Positions 1 through 8,150 of a stretch of 64,000 nucleotides of DNA are shown here, piece after piece. This stretch comes from Terrimesophilobacter sp963702165 (GTDB lineage Bacteria > Actinomycetota > Actinomycetes > Actinomycetales > Microbacteriaceae). Each line of letters starts with the position of its first letter. Positions within the stretch are counted from its first letter, which is position 1. The stretch lies in assembly GCA_963702165.1 (NCBI GenBank), contig OY969722.1:496001-560000 (forward strand), written 5' to 3'. Under the pieces are notes generated by a model. That model worked only from the letters and a program-made list of their open reading frames with translations, searched no databases and was not told the origin of the DNA. The position numbers were made by a program, and so were the translations under genes.

Positions 1-1068
1 AATGAGGACTTCCAGTCCCTGGTTGTGCAGGGTGACGACGCCGAGAAGACCATCTCCGGGTACCTCAGCCAGGTCGCCCCCGACCTGATGGACCGTCTGA
101 AGCGCTACGACGGCGACGGCGACGCCTTCGACTCGTACCGCATCTCGGAGCAGATCGAGAAGGCGCTCGACCGCAAGGTCTGGCTGCCATCCGGTGGTTC
201 ACTCGTCATCGACCGCACCGAGGCGATGACCGTCATCGACGTCAACACCGGCAAGTTCGTCGGCTCTGGCGGCAACCTCGAAGAGACGGTCACGAAGAAC
301 AACCTCGAGGCCGCGGAGGAGATCGTCCGCCAGCTGCGCTTGCGCGACATCGGCGGCATCATCGTCGTCGACTTCATCGACATGGTGCTCGAGACCAACC
401 GCGACCTCGTGTTGCGTCGCCTGGTCGAGTGCCTCAGCCGTGACCGCACCAAGCATCAGGTCGCCGAGGTGACGAGCCTCGGTCTCGTGCAGATGACCCG
501 CAAGAAGCTCGGCCTCGGGCTGCTCGAGTCGTTCAGCGAGCCGTGCGACGTGTGCGCCGGACGCGGCATCATCGTCCACCACGACCCGGTCACCAAGCAC
601 CGCCAGACCCCGCAGCCGGAGACGCGCCGTCGGGGCAAGGCGCAGACCGCGCCGCCGTCGAAGCCCGGCAACGGCACGCACGCGATCACGGATGACGTGA
701 AGAACGCGCTGGCCCAGATCGCGGCGAGCACGATCGTCCCGGATGCGCATGACGAGGCCGCGAAGAGCGAACCCGCCGAGGCGGGGGAGACTGTCGCGCC
801 GGCGGAAGCGCCTGCCGCTGCCGAAGCGCCCGAGGTGCCTGCGAAGGCCGCCGAGGACGCAGAGCTCGCCATCCTGGACATCCCGCTGAAGAAGGTGCAG
901 CGAGCCCCTCGCCGGGTCAGCCCCGAGGCCGCAGAGGACATCCTCGGCTCTGTGCTGGAGGCGCTGCCCGCGCCGAAGGAGCCGGGTTCTGGACGGTCGT
1001 CACGCCGCCCGCGGCGTGCGACCTCCGCGAGCATCGCGGCCCAGGCCGAGACCCCCGAAAACCCCTAA
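1..1068 (+). CDS. rng: Ribonuclease E/G (Rne/Rng family), C-terminal part, 5' truncated by window edge
   Basis: The reading frame is open from base 1, so the N-terminal S1 domain lies outside the window. The visible part carries the catalytic RNase E/G core. It has the DVNTGKF segment and the VVDFID motif, whose two acidic residues bind catalytic Mg2+ in this family. A CDVCAGRG CxxC follows, which matches the zinc-link of RNase E-type enzymes. After it comes a low-complexity Ala/Pro/Glu tail of about 130 residues ending in basic SSRRPRR, as in actinobacterial RNase E scaffolding tails. The enzyme does endonucleolytic mRNA decay and rRNA processing in the cytoplasm. Placement directly upstream of rplU-rpmA-obgE is the usual actinobacterial order. 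Whether the organism would call it rne or rng is not decidable here. Confidence 0.95.
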   Translation, partial: NEDFQSLVVQGDDAEKTISGYLSQVAPDLMDRLKRYDGDGDAFDSYRISEQIEKALDRKVWLPSGGSLVIDRTEAMTVIDVNTGKFVGSGGNLEETVTKNNLEAAEEIVRQLRLRDIGGIIVVDFIDMVLETNRDLVLRRLVECLSRDRTKHQVAEVTSLGLVQMTRKKLGLGLLESFSEPCDVCAGRGIIVHHDPVTKHRQTPQPETRRRGKAQTAPPSKPGNGTHAITDDVKNALAQIAASTIVPDAHDEAAKSEPAEAGETVAPAEAPAAAEAPEVPAKAAEDAELAILDIPLKKVQRAPRRVSPEAAEDILGSVLEALPAPKEPGSGRSSRRPRRATSASIAAQAETPENP

Positions 1069-1073
1069 CCCTC

Positions 1074-1137
1074 CATTGAGTCGGGAGTATTTGCCCAAAT
1101 GGCTAACCGCATAAGGGCAAATACTCCCGACTCGATG
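1074..1137. repeat. Long inverted repeat between convergent genes
   Basis: The left arm 1078-1096 and right arm 1115-1133 are perfect 19-bp reverse complements (GAGTCGGGAGTATTTGCCC and its complement). The pairing extends outward to 1074/1137 with one G-T pair, so the stem is about 23 bp around an 18-nt loop. It lies 6 bp after the RNase gene stop and 13 bp from the stop of the convergent minus-strand gene. A bidirectional terminator is likely. There is no T-tract, and the stem is unusually AT-containing for this genome, so a dispersed palindromic element is the alternative. Confidence 0.7.
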
Positions 1138-1150
1138 CTTTCGGGGACGG

Positions 1151-1423
1151 TCAGAGCCCGCGACGCTCGCGCTGCGTCACGCGCAGGCCGCTTGCCTGCA
1201 GGCGCTCGACAAGCTCGCGGTTGCTGACCGGGGTCGCCCCGGCCGCGACGAGGTCGTCGTACCGGATGTCCGGAACGTCGTAGTGGTCCAGATCGAAGCC
1301 GCGGCGGGGGAGCCCGACCTTCGCCGCGAAGGCATGCAACTCCTCAAGCGACGTGTCGCTGACCAGATGACCCCATAGCATCCCGTGGGCTGGCCAGCTA
1401 GGTTGATCGATGAGCACGGCCAT
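1151..1423 (-). CDS. DUF4031 domain-containing protein
   Basis: This is a 90-residue protein with the DUF4031 pattern: a hydrophobic start (MAVLIDQPSW), then HLVSD, then a central GLPRRGFDLDHYDVP segment. The function of the family is unknown. The full domain is present, so the gene appears complete. The ATG at 1423 is preceded on the minus strand by TAAACT with a 6-nt spacer, so the mRNA is probably leaderless. It converges with the RNase gene and diverges from the membrane protein at 1450. Confidence 0.85.
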   Translation of the reverse strand: MAVLIDQPSWPAHGMLWGHLVSDTSLEELHAFAAKVGLPRRGFDLDHYDVPDIRYDDLVAAGATPVSNRELVERLQASGLRVTQRERRGL

Positions 1424-1429
1424 GCTGGG

Positions 1430-1435
1430 AGTTTA
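1430..1435 (-). promoter_or_regulatory. -10 box of a leaderless promoter (DUF4031 gene)
   Basis: TAAACT on the minus strand lies 6 nt before the ATG at 1423, which puts the expected transcription start at the start codon. No Shine-Dalgarno is seen in between. Confidence 0.5.
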
Positions 1436-1449
1436 GAGGGGGCATCCGG

Positions 1450-1980
1450 ATGCACAGCGTCACCACAGCGGTCCGCAAACCAACCAGGGTCACTGCCGCC
1501 TACGCGGCCGGGCTGGTCCTGGCGGTGATGGTCGCCCAGCAATTGGCGAACGCCGTGTACAGCATCGCCGTCTACGGCAGTTCCGGTCAGCTTGGGTTGT
1601 TGATCGGCGGGTACGGGCTGGACCTTCTCACCGTGCGGCTGCCGTTCGCACTCGGCGTGTTCGTCAGCTTCTGGCTTGTCGCACGCGTCGTCGCGGAGCA
1701 CCGGATGGCCCAGGTGGTCGCTCGCTCGCTCGCCGCGGCCGGTCTCGGCGCCCTCGCGGTCTTTGTCGCATCGTTCCTGTTCGAAGCGATGGGGCCGCTG
1801 TCCGAGGTGAATTGGTTTGCGGATTCACTGGACGGCCTCGCCGGCGCGCTCGCCCAGGGCGGCAACTATGCGATCGTGGTCGGTCTGATGAACGCGGTCA
1901 ACGCGCTGATCTACGCTGCGCCGGTCGTGGTCCTCGCCGGGGTATGCTTGTGGTTCTGGCTGACGAAGCGTCCGGCTTGA
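1450..1980 (+). CDS. Hypothetical membrane protein, four predicted TM helices
   Basis: The 176-residue protein has hydrophobic segments at about residues 16-35, 50-80, 90-118 and 140-172, separated by short loops with basic residues. It has no enzyme motif that I recognise. The ATG at 1450 has a GAGGGG ribosome-binding site 8-9 nt upstream. The gene diverges from the DUF4031 gene 26 bp away and precedes rplU. It is probably a lineage-specific integral membrane protein. Confidence 0.75.
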   Translation: MHSVTTAVRKPTRVTAAYAAGLVLAVMVAQQLANAVYSIAVYGSSGQLGLLIGGYGLDLLTVRLPFALGVFVSFWLVARVVAEHRMAQVVARSLAAAGLGALAVFVASFLFEAMGPLSEVNWFADSLDGLAGALAQGGNYAIVVGLMNAVNALIYAAPVVVLAGVCLWFWLTKRPA

Positions 1981-2111
1981 GCCCCTGCGGAAGGCGTCCT
2001 CGACGAGGTTTGACCGCCGTACCGCCCATCAAGTAGCATTGACCCTTGGTGTGCGCTGGGCTGAGCCCGCTTTTTACGCCAATAGCTTCCTTCAAGAGTT
2101 AGGGTCCCCAC

Positions 2112-2420
2112 GTGGTTTACGCAGTTGTGCGCGCCGGCGGTCGGCAGGAAAAGGTCGAGGTCGGTTCGATCGTCGTCCTCGACCGCATCCAGGCGGATAA
2201 GAACGGCAACATCGAGCTTGCGCCGGTGCTGCTCGTCGACGGTGACAAGATCACCCACGACGCGAAGTCACTCGCGAAGGTCACGGTCACGGCTGAGGTG
2301 CTCGGCAACGAGCGCGGCCCGAAGATCGTCATCCAGAACTACAAGAACAAGACCGGGTACAAGCGCCGCATGGGCTTCCGTGCCGAGCAGACCCGCGTCA
2401 AGATCACCAGCATCAAGTAA
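2112..2420 (+). CDS. rplU: 50S ribosomal protein L21
   Basis: This is a 102-residue L21 with the characteristic start VYAVVRAGGRQEKV and the C-terminal KNKTGYKRRMGFRAEQTRVKI signature, which contacts 23S rRNA. Its length is normal for the family. The start is GTG at 2112, preceded by GTTAGGGTCCCCAC. The gene is followed by rpmA after 15 bp, the conserved L21-L27 operon. Confidence 0.98.
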   Translation: MVYAVVRAGGRQEKVEVGSIVVLDRIQADKNGNIELAPVLLVDGDKITHDAKSLAKVTVTAEVLGNERGPKIVIQNYKNKTGYKRRMGFRAEQTRVKITSIK

Positions 2421-2435
2421 GGGGCTGAAGCACTC

Positions 2436-2696
2436 ATGGCACACAAAAAGGGAGCTAGCTCCACCCGTAACGGTCGCGACTCCAACGCGCAGCGCCTCGG
2501 CGTGAAGCGCTTCGGCGGCCAGGTCGTCAGCGCAGGCGAGATCATCGTCCGTCAGCGCGGCACCAAGTTCCACCCGGGCGCCGGTGTCGGCCGCGGTGGC
2601 GACGACACGCTGTTCGCCCTCGAGGCGGGCTCGGTCGAATTCGGCACGAAGGGTGGCCGCAAGGTCGTCAACATCGTGACGGCGGCTGCCGAGTAG
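2436..2696 (+). CDS. rpmA: 50S ribosomal protein L27
   Basis: This is an 86-residue L27. It begins AHKKGASSTRNGRDSNAQRLGVKR, the N-terminal arm that reaches the peptidyl-transferase centre, followed by GGQVVSAGEIIVRQRGTKFHPG. It has no N-terminal extension needing Prp cleavage, unlike Firmicutes L27. It sits 15 bp downstream of rplU and upstream of obgE. Confidence 0.98.
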   Translation: MAHKKGASSTRNGRDSNAQRLGVKRFGGQVVSAGEIIVRQRGTKFHPGAGVGRGGDDTLFALEAGSVEFGTKGGRKVVNIVTAAAE

Positions 2697-2714
2697 CAGC
2701 AAAGCTTTTCCCTG

Positions 2715-2736
2715 CGAGCGAGCTTCGGCTCGCTCG
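2715..2736 (+). terminator. Hairpin between rpmA and obgE
   Basis: A perfect 9-bp GC-rich stem (2715-2723 with 2728-2736) closes on a TTCG tetraloop and is followed by TAGTGTTTAA. It lies 18 bp after the rpmA stop and 31 bp before obgE. It could be a partial terminator that keeps obgE expression below that of the ribosomal proteins. Confidence 0.65.
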
Positions 2737-2767
2737 TAGTGTTTAACGTGAGAGACAGGAGGCAGCC

Positions 2768-4318
2768 ATGGCGACGTTCGTCGACGAGGTGACGCTGCAC
2801 CTGCGTGCTGGCAACGGCGGGCACGGATGCGTTTCAGTGCGTCGCGAGAAGTTCAAGCCCCTCGGCGGTCCGGATGGCGGCAACGGCGGGCACGGTGGGG
2901 ACATCGTGCTGATCGCCGACCCGCAGGTCACCACGCTGCTCGGCTACCACCACTCGCCGCACCGCAGCGCACCCAATGGCATGCCCGGCATGGGCGACAA
3001 CCGCAACGGCCCGCGGGGTGAGAACCTGGTGCTCCCGGTGCCGGTCGGCACGGTCGTCAAGGATCCGGACGGCACAGAGCTGGTCGACCTGAACGAGCCA
3101 GGCATGGAGTTCATCGCAGGCCCGGGCGGACTCGGTGGACTCGGCAACGCGGCCCTCGCCAGCACCAAGCGCAAGGCGCCCGGATTCGCGCTGCTCGGCA
3201 CGCCAGGCTGGCAGGGCGATGTCGTCCTGGAGCTCAAGGTCGTCGCCGATGTCGCTCTCGTTGGCTACCCGTCCGCAGGCAAGTCCAGCCTCATCGCCGC
3301 CATGTCGGCAGCACGTCCGAAGATCGCGGACTACCCCTTCACGACGCTGCACCCGAACCTCGGAGTGGTGCAGGCAGGCGAGGTCCGCTACACCGTTGCC
3401 GACGTCCCCGGTCTCATCGAGGGTGCGAGTGAGGGTCGGGGGCTCGGCCTCGAGTTCCTGCGTCACGTCGAGCGGTGCACCGCAATCGTGCACGTCCTCG
3501 ACTGCGCAACCCTCGAGCCCGGCAGAGATCCGCTGAGCGACCTCGACACCATCCTCGCCGAGCTGGGAGCGTACCCGGTGCCCGCCGGGCAGACGCCGCT
3601 GCTGGAGCGCCCGCAGCTCGTGGCGCTGAACAAGATCGACGTGCCAGAGGCCCGCGAACTCGCCGATTTCGTGCGGCCCGACCTCGAGGCTCGCGGCTAC
3701 CGCGTGTTCGAGATCTCCACCGTGAGCCATGAGGGACTGAGGCCGCTCAACTACGCACTTGCAGACCTGGTCGAGACCGACCGTGCCGCGACGCCGCCGC
3801 CGAAGCCGCGTATCGTCATGAGGCCGAAGGCGGTCGACGACAACGGCATGACCATCGCGGCCGAGAACACACCTGAAGGTACGATCTACCGCATCCGCGG
3901 CGAGAAGCCGGAACGCTGGGTCGCCCAAACCGACTTCCGCAATGAGGAGGCCATCGGATTCCTCGCGGACCGGCTGTCCAAGATCGGCATCGACGACCGC
4001 CTGTTCCAAGCGGGCGCCGCAGCCGGCGCTACAGTGGTGATCGGCGCCGACGACGGCGTCATCTTCGACTGGGAGCCGACGCTGACGTCTGCCGCCGAGC
4101 TGATCACGAGTCCGCGAGGCACCGACTCCCGTTTCGGAGGAAGCGAACGTCCGACTCGCGCCGCGCGGCGTGAGGACTACTTCGCCCGCATGGACGCTAA
4201 GGCAGCCGCCCGCGAGGAACTCCGCCGCGAGCGCGAGGCCGGCCTGTGGACCGAAGACGACGATTTCGAGATCGACCGCCCCGGCGATACGAAGGAACAG
4301 AACACCGAGGATGACTGA
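2768..4318 (+). CDS. obgE: GTPase Obg/CgtA
   Basis: The 516-residue protein has three Obg parts in order. First is the Gly-rich N-terminal Obg fold (about residues 1-158, many GGxGG motifs). Second is the G domain, with P-loop GYPSAGKSS, G3 DVPGLIEGA and G4 NKID. Third is a C-terminal OCT domain (about 350-430), followed by a charged tail. Obg is an essential GTPase acting in 50S assembly and stress signalling. The ATG at 2768 has an AGGAGG site 6 nt upstream. Its stop overlaps the proB start by 8 bp, indicating translational coupling. Confidence 0.97.
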   Translation: MATFVDEVTLHLRAGNGGHGCVSVRREKFKPLGGPDGGNGGHGGDIVLIADPQVTTLLGYHHSPHRSAPNGMPGMGDNRNGPRGENLVLPVPVGTVVKDPDGTELVDLNEPGMEFIAGPGGLGGLGNAALASTKRKAPGFALLGTPGWQGDVVLELKVVADVALVGYPSAGKSSLIAAMSAARPKIADYPFTTLHPNLGVVQAGEVRYTVADVPGLIEGASEGRGLGLEFLRHVERCTAIVHVLDCATLEPGRDPLSDLDTILAELGAYPVPAGQTPLLERPQLVALNKIDVPEARELADFVRPDLEARGYRVFEISTVSHEGLRPLNYALADLVETDRAATPPPKPRIVMRPKAVDDNGMTIAAENTPEGTIYRIRGEKPERWVAQTDFRNEEAIGFLADRLSKIGIDDRLFQAGAAAGATVVIGADDGVIFDWEPTLTSAAELITSPRGTDSRFGGSERPTRAARREDYFARMDAKAAAREELRREREAGLWTEDDDFEIDRPGDTKEQNTEDD

Positions 4319-5114
4319 GCCGATAACGCTGCCGCCGCTATCGTCCCGTACCCAGATCCCGCAGGCGAGGCGTGTGGTCGTGAAGGTCGGTTCGTCATCG
4401 ATCAGTGGCGCCAACGCCGGGCAGATCACCGATCTGGTCGACGCGCTGGCCGACGCCCACGGGCGTGGTGCTGAGGTTGTGCTCGTGTCCTCTGGCGCCA
4501 TCGCCACGGGCATCCCGTACCTGCAACTCGACGCACGGCCGACCGACCTCGCGACGCAGCAGGCGGCCGCGGCGGTCGGCCAGAACCTGCTGATCTTCCG
4601 CTACCAGGAAAGCCTCCGCCGCTATCGCATCGTCGCCGGTCAGGTGCTGCTCACCGCGGGGGACCTGGAGAACCCGGCACACCGCAGCAACGCGCAGCGC
4701 GCCATGGAGCGCCTGCTCGGACTGCGCATCCTCCCGATCGTCAATGAGAACGACACGGTCGCAACGCACGAGATCCGCTTCGGCGACAACGACCGGCTCG
4801 CGGCGCTCGTCTCGACGCTGGTGCGCGCCGACCTGCTCGTGCTGCTGTCGGATGTCGACGCGCTGTACACGAAGCCGCCGTCGCATCCGGATGCGCGCAA
4901 GATCGAGCATGTCCCATTTGACGACGAGCTGGCCGAGGTCGAATTCGGCGGAATCGGCGAAGCCGGCGTCGGAACCGGGGGAGCGGGCACCAAGGTGTCG
5001 GCCGCGAAGCTCGCGGCGGCGGCGGGAACCCCAGTGCTGCTCGCGTCGACCACTCAGGTGCGCGAGGCGCTCGCTGGGGACCACGTCGGCACCTGGTTCG
5101 ACGCCAAGGCTTAG
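4311..5114 (+). CDS. proB: Glutamate 5-kinase
   Basis: The 267-residue amino-acid kinase phosphorylates glutamate in the first step of proline synthesis. Visible motifs are VVVKVGSSSI (phosphate loop), LVSSGAIATG, NENDTVATHEIRFGDND (substrate loop) and GGAGTKVSAAKLA. It ends after the kinase domain and lacks the PUA domain of the E. coli enzyme. The reading frame is open upstream, but the ATG at 4311, which overlaps the obgE stop, fits the family start. proA follows, separated by a convergent hydrolase gene. Confidence 0.96.
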   Translation: MTEPITLPPLSSRTQIPQARRVVVKVGSSSISGANAGQITDLVDALADAHGRGAEVVLVSSGAIATGIPYLQLDARPTDLATQQAAAAVGQNLLIFRYQESLRRYRIVAGQVLLTAGDLENPAHRSNAQRAMERLLGLRILPIVNENDTVATHEIRFGDNDRLAALVSTLVRADLLVLLSDVDALYTKPPSHPDARKIEHVPFDDELAEVEFGGIGEAGVGTGGAGTKVSAAKLAAAAGTPVLLASTTQVREALAGDHVGTWFDAKA

Positions 5115-5125
5115 GTCAGCCGTCG

Positions 5126-5914
5126 TCAGCGTGCGAGCCCGATGGCTCTGACGAGCGCCTCGACCATCGCATCCGTCTCCCAACCATGATTCGCTCCGGC
5201 CACGGTGACGTGGGTGGCGCTGGGCAGTGACCGCTCTAGCGCTTCGGCAGCAACGGGGAAGAGCGGCAGCGTCTCTGCGCCGGTCATGACGGTGGTCGGT
5301 TGCGTCACGGCAGCCCATTGGGTCGCCCACGGCGTTCCGGTTTGCGCCTTGGCGAGAATCGTCGCGTCGTAGGGCAGCGTTGGTGCGATCTCAAGCATCG
5401 TCGGCCACGCAGGGCTTCTGCGCGACGCCTCCAACCACTCGGGCGGCATGTCCCGCATGAACACCGCGATGGCTCCCTCCCGGTCGCCCGCGGTGATCCG
5501 CTCGGTCAGGCTGCGCGCGTAGGCGCCCCCGTCGCCCTCGAGCGCCAGCGGCGGCTCCCACAGCGCCAGCGCGGTGACGGGCAGCCCAGCGGCGGCGGCC
5601 CACAGCGCAAGCACAGCGCCAGACGAGCTGCCGAACAGTGCGGCGCTGCCACCGTTCGCCGCGATGAGGGCGGCCACGTCCTCCACCTCACGGTCGACGT
5701 CGTACGTGCTGGCGTCACCGCTCTCACCGCGTCCCCGGCGGTCGTAGGTCACCGCGGTGAAGCCTTCGGCGGCCATCCTGTTGGCGAGCTCGGCCGTTCT
5801 CGGATCGAAGGCTCGGAACTGCATTGCCGCACCGACGAACACCACGGTCGGCCCGTCGCCTTCGCGTTGGTAGGCGAGCCGTGTTCCATCCGCCGATGTG
5901 ACGAACTCGGTCAT
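5126..5914 (-). CDS. Alpha/beta hydrolase
   Basis: The 262-residue alpha/beta-hydrolase has GPTVVFVGAAMQFRAFD at the oxyanion region, the nucleophile elbow LFGSSSGA (Ser) and a C-terminal GANHGWE histidine. A strand with VTYDRRGRGESG is typical of small lipase/esterase-like members. I chose the ATG at 5914 (MTEFVTSADGTR) because a GGAGG site lies just upstream and a longer start adds unconserved sequence. It is inserted on the opposite strand between proB and proA. The substrate is unknown. Confidence 0.88.
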   Translation of the reverse strand: MTEFVTSADGTRLAYQREGDGPTVVFVGAAMQFRAFDPRTAELANRMAAEGFTAVTYDRRGRGESGDASTYDVDREVEDVAALIAANGGSAALFGSSSGAVLALWAAAAGLPVTALALWEPPLALEGDGGAYARSLTERITAGDREGAIAVFMRDMPPEWLEASRRSPAWPTMLEIAPTLPYDATILAKAQTGTPWATQWAAVTQPTTVMTGAETLPLFPVAAEALERSLPSATHVTVAGANHGWETDAMVEALVRAIGLAR

Positions 5915-5997
5915 GAATGCCTCCGGATGCTTGGTTGCTGACCACATTGCCCCGGTGGGGCCGCGAATGCAACGGCAGGCCGCATGGCGCGCGACGG

Positions 5998-6003
5998 TAA
6001 ACT
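5998..6003 (+). promoter_or_regulatory. -10 box of leaderless proA promoter
   Basis: TAAACT lies exactly 7 nt before the ATG at 6011. This places transcription initiation at the start codon and decides between the alternative ATGs at 5984 and 6011. Confidence 0.55.
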
Positions 6004-6010
6004 CGCGAGC

Positions 6011-7273
6011 ATGCACGGTACTGCCATCACCACCCTCGCCGACAAGCTCGTTGCAGCTCGCGAGGCTTCACTCGGGCTCGCGCAAGCGACGACCCAGCAG
6101 AAGAACGCCGCACTCGAATCGCTCGCGGTCGCGCTCGAGATGAACGTCGAACGCATCGCCCGGGCCAACGCCCGCGACCTCGAGGCGGGCGCGGCGAACA
6201 ATCTGGGTGACGCGATGCTCGACCGACTCCGACTTGATGCCAAGCGCATCGACGCCCTCGCCGTCGCGGTTCGCGAGATCATCGGCCTCACCGACCCGAT
6301 CGGGCAGTCGGTGCGTGGCATGACCCTGCCGAACGGCCTGAGGGTCAACCAGGTGCGTGTGCCGTTCGGCGTTGTCGGTGCGATCTACGAGGCCCGCCCG
6401 AACGTGACCATCGACATCGCAAGCCTCGCGCTGAAGAGCGGCAATGCAGTCGTGCTCCGGGGCGGTTCGGCCGCGGAGAACTCGAATCGTGTGCTCGTGG
6501 GGCTGATCCAGGATGCGCTGGCTGCAGCCGGTCTCCCGTCGCTCGGCGCCCAGACCATCGACGAATTCGGTCGCGACGGTGCGACAGAGCTCATGCGCGC
6601 CCGCGGCCTCGTCGATGTGCTCATCCCGCGCGGAAGCGCAAACCTCATCAACACCGTGGTCGCCGAGTCGACGGTGCCCGTCATCGAGACCGGCGCCGGT
6701 ATCGTGCACATCTTCATCGACGAGAGCGCCCCCACCCAGTGGGCCGTCGACATCGTCCGCAACGCGAAGGTGCAGCGGCCGAGCGTGTGCAACGCCGTCG
6801 AGACTGTGCTCATCCACCGCGCCGCGTCGGAACGCGTGCTGCCGGCCCTCATGCAGGCGATGCGCGACTCTTCGGTGACCGTCCACGCCGAGCATGAAGT
6901 GGTCGCGAACTTCCCGGACGCGCTCGTGGCGACGGAGGAGAACTGGTCCACCGAGTACCTGTCGCTCGAACTGTCGGTGCGCATCGTCGACACGCTCGAT
7001 GAGGCGATTCAGCACATCCGGCGCTATTCCACGCATCACACGGAGTCGATCGTCACCAACGACCTCGCGAACGCGGAACGTTTCCTGAACGAGGTGGACT
7101 CCGCGGTCGTCATGGTCAACGCCTCCACCCGGTTCACGGATGGCGGCGAATTCGGGTTCGGTGCCGAGGTCGGCATCTCCACCCAGAAGCTGCACGCTCG
7201 GGGCCCCATGGGGCTGTCGGAACTGACGAGCACGAAATGGATCGTCAGAGGCTCCGGTCAGGTGCGCGCGTAA
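6011..7273 (+). CDS. proA: Glutamate-5-semialdehyde dehydrogenase (gamma-glutamyl phosphate reductase)
   Basis: The 420-residue ProA reduces gamma-glutamyl phosphate to the semialdehyde using NADPH. Motifs include VPFGVVGAIYEARPNVT, SGNAVVLRGGSAA, the catalytic-cysteine segment AKVQRPSVCNAVETVL and FGFGAEVGISTQKLHARGPMGL. The last is the strongly conserved ProA C-terminal signature. Length is normal. The ATG at 6011 is favoured by the leaderless promoter. A longer start at 5984 would add nine residues. Confidence 0.97.
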   Translation: MHGTAITTLADKLVAAREASLGLAQATTQQKNAALESLAVALEMNVERIARANARDLEAGAANNLGDAMLDRLRLDAKRIDALAVAVREIIGLTDPIGQSVRGMTLPNGLRVNQVRVPFGVVGAIYEARPNVTIDIASLALKSGNAVVLRGGSAAENSNRVLVGLIQDALAAAGLPSLGAQTIDEFGRDGATELMRARGLVDVLIPRGSANLINTVVAESTVPVIETGAGIVHIFIDESAPTQWAVDIVRNAKVQRPSVCNAVETVLIHRAASERVLPALMQAMRDSSVTVHAEHEVVANFPDALVATEENWSTEYLSLELSVRIVDTLDEAIQHIRRYSTHHTESIVTNDLANAERFLNEVDSAVVMVNASTRFTDGGEFGFGAEVGISTQKLHARGPMGLSELTSTKWIVRGSGQVRA

Positions 7274-7298
7274 GTCCGGTGCCATGGACGGAACACGG

Positions 7299-7304
7299 TA
7301 GATT
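7299..7304 (+). promoter_or_regulatory. -10 box upstream of small membrane protein gene
   Basis: TAGATT at 7299-7304 is followed after a short leader by a GGAGAAG ribosome-binding site and the ATG at 7342. The expected transcript would therefore have a leader of about 30 nt. Confidence 0.4.
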
Positions 7305-7341
7305 GGCTATGGCGCTTGCCGAAGCGCCGAACGGAGAAGAA

Positions 7342-7530
7342 ATGTCACTGCTTGCTGTAGTCGCCGCCAGCGAAGAGCACCTGGCACCCATCTGGATGCC
7401 CATCATTTGGTTCGCGATCATTCCCGCCGCGGCATTCATCCTCATGGGTCTGATCACCTGGAGCTTCCGCGACGTCGCGAACCGTCACGTCATTCAGACG
7501 CATCGGCATGACGAGGCTGCGCACCAGTAG
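7342..7530 (+). CDS. Small single-pass/hairpin membrane protein, conserved hypothetical
   Basis: The 62-residue protein has one long hydrophobic stretch (about residues 18-41, MPIIWFAIIPAAAFILMGLI) flanked by acidic N-terminal and His/Arg-rich C-terminal sequence (RHVIQTHRHDE). I chose the ATG at 7342 for its GGAGAAG site. Upstream in-frame sequence reads into the proA tail. It lies 8 bp before nadD and is likely co-transcribed. No function is recognisable. Confidence 0.75.
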   Translation: MSLLAVVAASEEHLAPIWMPIIWFAIIPAAAFILMGLITWSFRDVANRHVIQTHRHDEAAHQ

Positions 7531-7538
7531 GTTCGCCA

Positions 7539-8150
7539 GTGACCATGCCGGCAACCGCGCAAGGACGCGCCCGAATCGGAGTGATGGGCGGCACCTTCGA
7601 CCCCATCCACCATGGACACCTCGTCGCGGCGAGCGAAGTCGCGCAGTCATTCGACCTTGACGAGGTCGTTTTCGTCCCCACCGGCGAGCCGTACCAAAAG
7701 AAGCGCGATGTCACCGCCGGAGAGCATCGCTACCTGATGACCGTGATCGCCACGGCATCCAATCCACGCTTCACGGTGAGTCGTGTCGACATCGATCGTG
7801 ACGGCCCGACGTACACGATCGACACGTTGCGCGAGCTGCAGGCGGCCCGCCCCGACGCCGAGTTGTTCTTCATCTCGGGTGCGGATGCGGTTGCGCAGAT
7901 CCTGGAATGGAAGAACGCGGAGCAGCTTTTCGACCTCGCGCACTTCGTCGCTGTAACCCGTCCTGGGCACAACCTCACCATTTCGGGATTACCGCAGGAG
8001 CACGTAAGCTTGTTGGAAGTTCCCGCGCTGGCCATTTCTTCGACGGACTGTCGAAGCCGCGTCAGTCGGGGTTTCCCGGTGTGGTACCTGGTTCCCGACG
8101 GTGTCGTGCAGTACATCTCCAAGTACCGCTTGTATCGGAGTCTGACGTGA
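7539..8150 (+). CDS. nadD: Nicotinate-nucleotide adenylyltransferase
   Basis: This approximately 200-residue nucleotidyltransferase makes nicotinate adenine dinucleotide. It has the family signatures GVMGGTFDPIHHGH (with the HxGH nucleotide-binding motif), the SGADAVAQILEWK region and the C-terminal ISSTDCRSRV motif (ISSTxxR). Starts are GTG at 7539 or ATG at 7545. Its TGA overlaps the GTG start of the next gene by 4 bp. The order nadD-hypothetical-rsfS is standard in actinobacteria. Confidence 0.97.
   Translation: MTMPATAQGRARIGVMGGTFDPIHHGHLVAASEVAQSFDLDEVVFVPTGEPYQKKRDVTAGEHRYLMTVIATASNPRFTVSRVDIDRDGPTYTIDTLRELQAARPDAELFFISGADAVAQILEWKNAEQLFDLAHFVAVTRPGHNLTISGLPQEHVSLLEVPALAISSTDCRSRVSRGFPVWYLVPDGVVQYISKYRLYRSLT

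Noticed and set aside
2834..4513. Long minus-strand ORF opposite obgE and proB
   Set aside because: It is fully antisense to two clear core genes and its translation has no recognisable domain. Long antisense frames are expected at this GC content.
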